Below, piece after piece: positions 5,339 to 7,052 of a stretch of 7,052 nt of DNA. Source of the stretch: Fretibacterium sp. (lineage in GTDB: Bacteria; Synergistota; Synergistia; Synergistales; Aminobacteriaceae); NCBI GenBank assembly GCA_016280565.1, contig JAEEGY010000111.1, positions 1 to 7,052 of the forward strand. Direction: 5' to 3'. Positions within the stretch are counted from its first letter, which is position 1; each line of letters begins with the position of its first letter. Both the position numbers and the translations under genes were made by a program. Below the pieces are notes generated by a model that searched no databases, was not told the origin of the DNA, and was given only the letters and a program-made list of their open reading frames with translations.

Positions 5339-5958
5339 TTAATAAGAAGCAGTTTCCCCTTTTTTACACACACGACCGCCTCTTTGCCGGGCAGCACTTC
5401 GTTGCTTATGCCATACTGATATTCGCAGGATATCTCCGCATCGGTCAACGGGTATTTTGCCCCGGTAACGGTAATGCCCCTGGCGCAGCCGGTCACATTC
5501 AGGAGAGAAAAAAACGGATACTGACCGCCGATGGAGACCGGAGCGTCAGAAACAATCTCCATTTCGGAATAATCGTCGATGATGCGGCCTTTCTTCCCCA
5601 GCGAATCGAGGTAAAACAGGATATACACATTTCCAAGGGTATGGTCAAGCCTCGCCCCGACGACGCCAATCAAAAGGAAATCACTAAAGCCTCTTTTGAC
5701 CGCTTCTTTGGCGGCAAATACCGTATCCGTATCATCCTTTTCGCACGGAAGCACGATGGTTTCCACATCAAGATGGGGGTCTTCGTGTGAATCGAAGTCT
5801 CCGACGATCAGACCGGGGCTCACACGCAGACCCTCCAGATGTTTCAACCCGCTGTCACAAAAAATGACGTAATCATCCCCACGGAACTGACTGCGGATGT
5901 ATTCGTAATTTTTGATATCGGCCCCGCCGATGATTACGCAGCGCTTATCGCCTTCCAT
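5326..5958 (-). CDS. thiN: Thiamine pyrophosphokinase
   Basis: Transfers pyrophosphate from ATP to thiamine, giving thiamine pyrophosphate in one step; this is the salvage route for imported or recycled thiamine. The 210-residue length is usual for bacterial enzymes of the family. Family motifs are in order: IIGGADI near the N-terminus (9-15), the acidic metal and nucleotide site GDFDS (53-57), KDDTDT (74-79), GARLDHTLGN (101-110), and a C-terminal beta domain with GISNEV (183-188) that binds thiamine. The ATG is preceded by GGAG with a 6-base gap. The first 14 bases overlap the end of the upstream permease gene, so the two are translationally linked. The last codons lie within an inverted repeat shared with the converging gene's end. 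Confidence 0.93.
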   Translation of the reverse strand: MEGDKRCVIIGGADIKNYEYIRSQFRGDDYVIFCDSGLKHLEGLRVSPGLIVGDFDSHEDPHLDVETIVLPCEKDDTDTVFAAKEAVKRGFSDFLLIGVVGARLDHTLGNVYILFYLDSLGKKGRIIDDYSEMEIVSDAPVSIGGQYPFFSLLNVTGCARGITVTGAKYPLTDAEISCEYQYGISNEVLPGKEAVVCVKKGKLLLIKVRA

Positions 5959-7052
5959 ATCTTTCTCCGGCTTTGTCCATCAACACGCAGAGCGTGATCG
6001 TGATAGCCATATCAGGCAAAGTGTTGCCCACAACGGTATCGACGCGCATCAAAAGCCTGTAAACAATAAATCCAATCAGCCAAACGATAAGATTTTTAAA
6101 GCAGAAGGCGCTCTCTTCCCTGCTTTTTTTGAGGATAAAGAAATCGGCGATCTGAATGGCGATCATCGGCGCAAACACGGATCCGATAAAGTACAGAAAC
6201 TCGGTGATATCCTCAAGCGGAAGGAAGACCGCCCCAAACGTGCCAATGACCGCAACCGCCACGGCAACCCCTTTACCGTTTATCTTTTGAGAAAGGGACT
6301 CGCTGGAGACACCGGCGGAATACGCATCAAGGAAGGTCGTGGTGACCGTTGAGAATACGATGATCAAAAGGCCTGCGACACCCAGCCCCGCCTTGACCAT
6401 GATCTGAGCGATGTCCGACTCCCCGGTAAAGATGGCGGCGCCCATGCCGATGATATACATCCAACAACTGACCGCGCCGTATGTAACAGCGCTGACCGCG
6501 GTGGCCTTAACGGGGGCCTTTGCCTCTCTTGTGTAATCGCTGATGAGCGGAAGCCAGGACAACGGCATGGAAACGGAGAGTTCCACCGCGGCGCCAAAGT
6601 TGATGCCGTCTCCCGCGACATCCTGTATTGAGCCTTTTCCAAAAACAACGAAGCATAAAATGACCGTCAGGACAAACAACGCTGCCATCGCAACGGTATT
6701 GACCCTGCCAAGGTTTTTGATGCCAATCATTATCCATAGAATGATCAGGGCCCCAATGACCGTACACCAGGCCCAGTTGCTGATGTCAAAAACCCCGTTT
6801 GCCGCCAGAGCGCCGTCATAGATCATTATGGCAGTCCAGCCGACAAGCTGAACAATGTTCAAAACGGAGAAAAGCAAAGCGCCCTTGCTGCCAAAGCTCA
6901 TCTTGACGGTCTCCATCGAGCTCCTGCGGACCGTGCCGCCAATAAGCCCCGCAAAAAACAGCATGACGCAGCCAATGACATGCCCCAGCAGAATGGCGGG
7001 CAGGCCCCTTGAAAAACCCAGCGGCGCAAAGTAAGTGCCCGTCAGGATCTCC
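5945..7052 (-). CDS. cytX: CytX-like hydroxymethylpyrimidine permease (NCS1 family), N-terminus outside window
   Basis: A membrane transporter of the NCS1 nucleobase/cation family. The reading frame continues without a stop to the right edge, giving 368 residues. The visible sequence begins EILTGTYFAPLGFSRG, matching the first membrane segment of CytX/CodB-type permeases, so perhaps 20-40 residues are missing. The ATG at 6964 is internal and should not be taken as the start. Further landmarks are GLIGGTVRRSSMETVKMSFG after the second segment, NIVQLVGWTAIMIYDG, a SWLPLISDYTR block in the middle, and about ten hydrophobic segments overall. CytX is the predicted importer of hydroxymethylpyrimidine, the pyrimidine half of thiamine. 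Cytosine or another pyrimidine is the main alternative, but the overlapping thiN gene favours the thiamine role. Any TPP riboswitch would lie beyond the window. Confidence 0.85.
   Translation of the reverse strand, partial: EILTGTYFAPLGFSRGLPAILLGHVIGCVMLFFAGLIGGTVRRSSMETVKMSFGSKGALLFSVLNIVQLVGWTAIMIYDGALAANGVFDISNWAWCTVIGALIILWIMIGIKNLGRVNTVAMAALFVLTVILCFVVFGKGSIQDVAGDGINFGAAVELSVSMPLSWLPLISDYTREAKAPVKATAVSAVTYGAVSCWMYIIGMGAAIFTGESDIAQIMVKAGLGVAGLLIIVFSTVTTTFLDAYSAGVSSESLSQKINGKGVAVAVAVIGTFGAVFLPLEDITEFLYFIGSVFAPMIAIQIADFFILKKSREESAFCFKNLIVWLIGFIVYRLLMRVDTVVGNTLPDMAITITLCVLMDKAGERYGRR

Noticed and set aside
5259..5342. A 27-codon plus-strand frame whose ATG overlaps the phosphatase stop (TGATG)
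   Set aside because: The product has no recognisable feature, lies across the inverted repeat and runs antisense into the end of thiN; it is most likely a chance coupling of stop and start.
5296..5790. A 164-codon plus-strand open frame opposite thiN
   Set aside because: thiN carries all its family motifs on the other strand; this frame has no ribosome site or recognisable domain.
6945..6964. ATG at 6964 as the start of the permease gene
   Set aside because: The frame continues upstream to the window edge with 29 more residues that match the first membrane segment of CytX-type permeases.

Overview
The window reads as part of the chromosome of an anaerobic bacterium with a double-membrane envelope. 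The PstS binding protein has an ordinary signal peptide with no lipobox, as expected for a soluble periplasmic protein, and the 2-hydroxyacyl-CoA dehydratase family is largely confined to anaerobes. Synergistota is my best guess from overall protein character and the GC-rich pst genes, but this is an impression; an anaerobic Firmicute or another diderm lineage is possible. I see no transposase, integrase, tRNA, rRNA, CRISPR array or phage gene.

Right part (5326-7052, minus strand): the 3' part of a CytX-like hydroxymethylpyrimidine (HMP) permease gene runs in from beyond the window. It overlaps thiN (thiamine pyrophosphokinase) by 14 bases. Together they look like a thiamine salvage operon.

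Middle (4290-5259): a plus-strand histidine-phosphatase (phosphoglycerate-mutase-like) gene converges with thiN and diverges from pstS. The 331-base gap between it and pstS is the main regulatory region. It holds a minus-strand promoter candidate, a very short start-stop reading frame behind a perfect Shine-Dalgarno sequence, and a rho-independent terminator that ends 58 bases before the pstS start codon.

Left part (1-4289, minus strand): a tight phosphate-uptake operon, pstS-pstC-pstA-pstB, with 4-base overlaps at S/C and C/A. A 72-base gap before pstB contains two mutually exclusive G/C-tract hairpins. No phoU follows pstB. Instead, 4 bases after the pstB stop, comes a short 2-hydroxyacyl-CoA dehydratase family protein, and 25 bases later the start of another gene that leaves the window. 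PstS would capture phosphate, PstC and PstA form the channel, and PstB powers it. Why a radical-dehydratase-like protein is coupled to this operon is the main open question.
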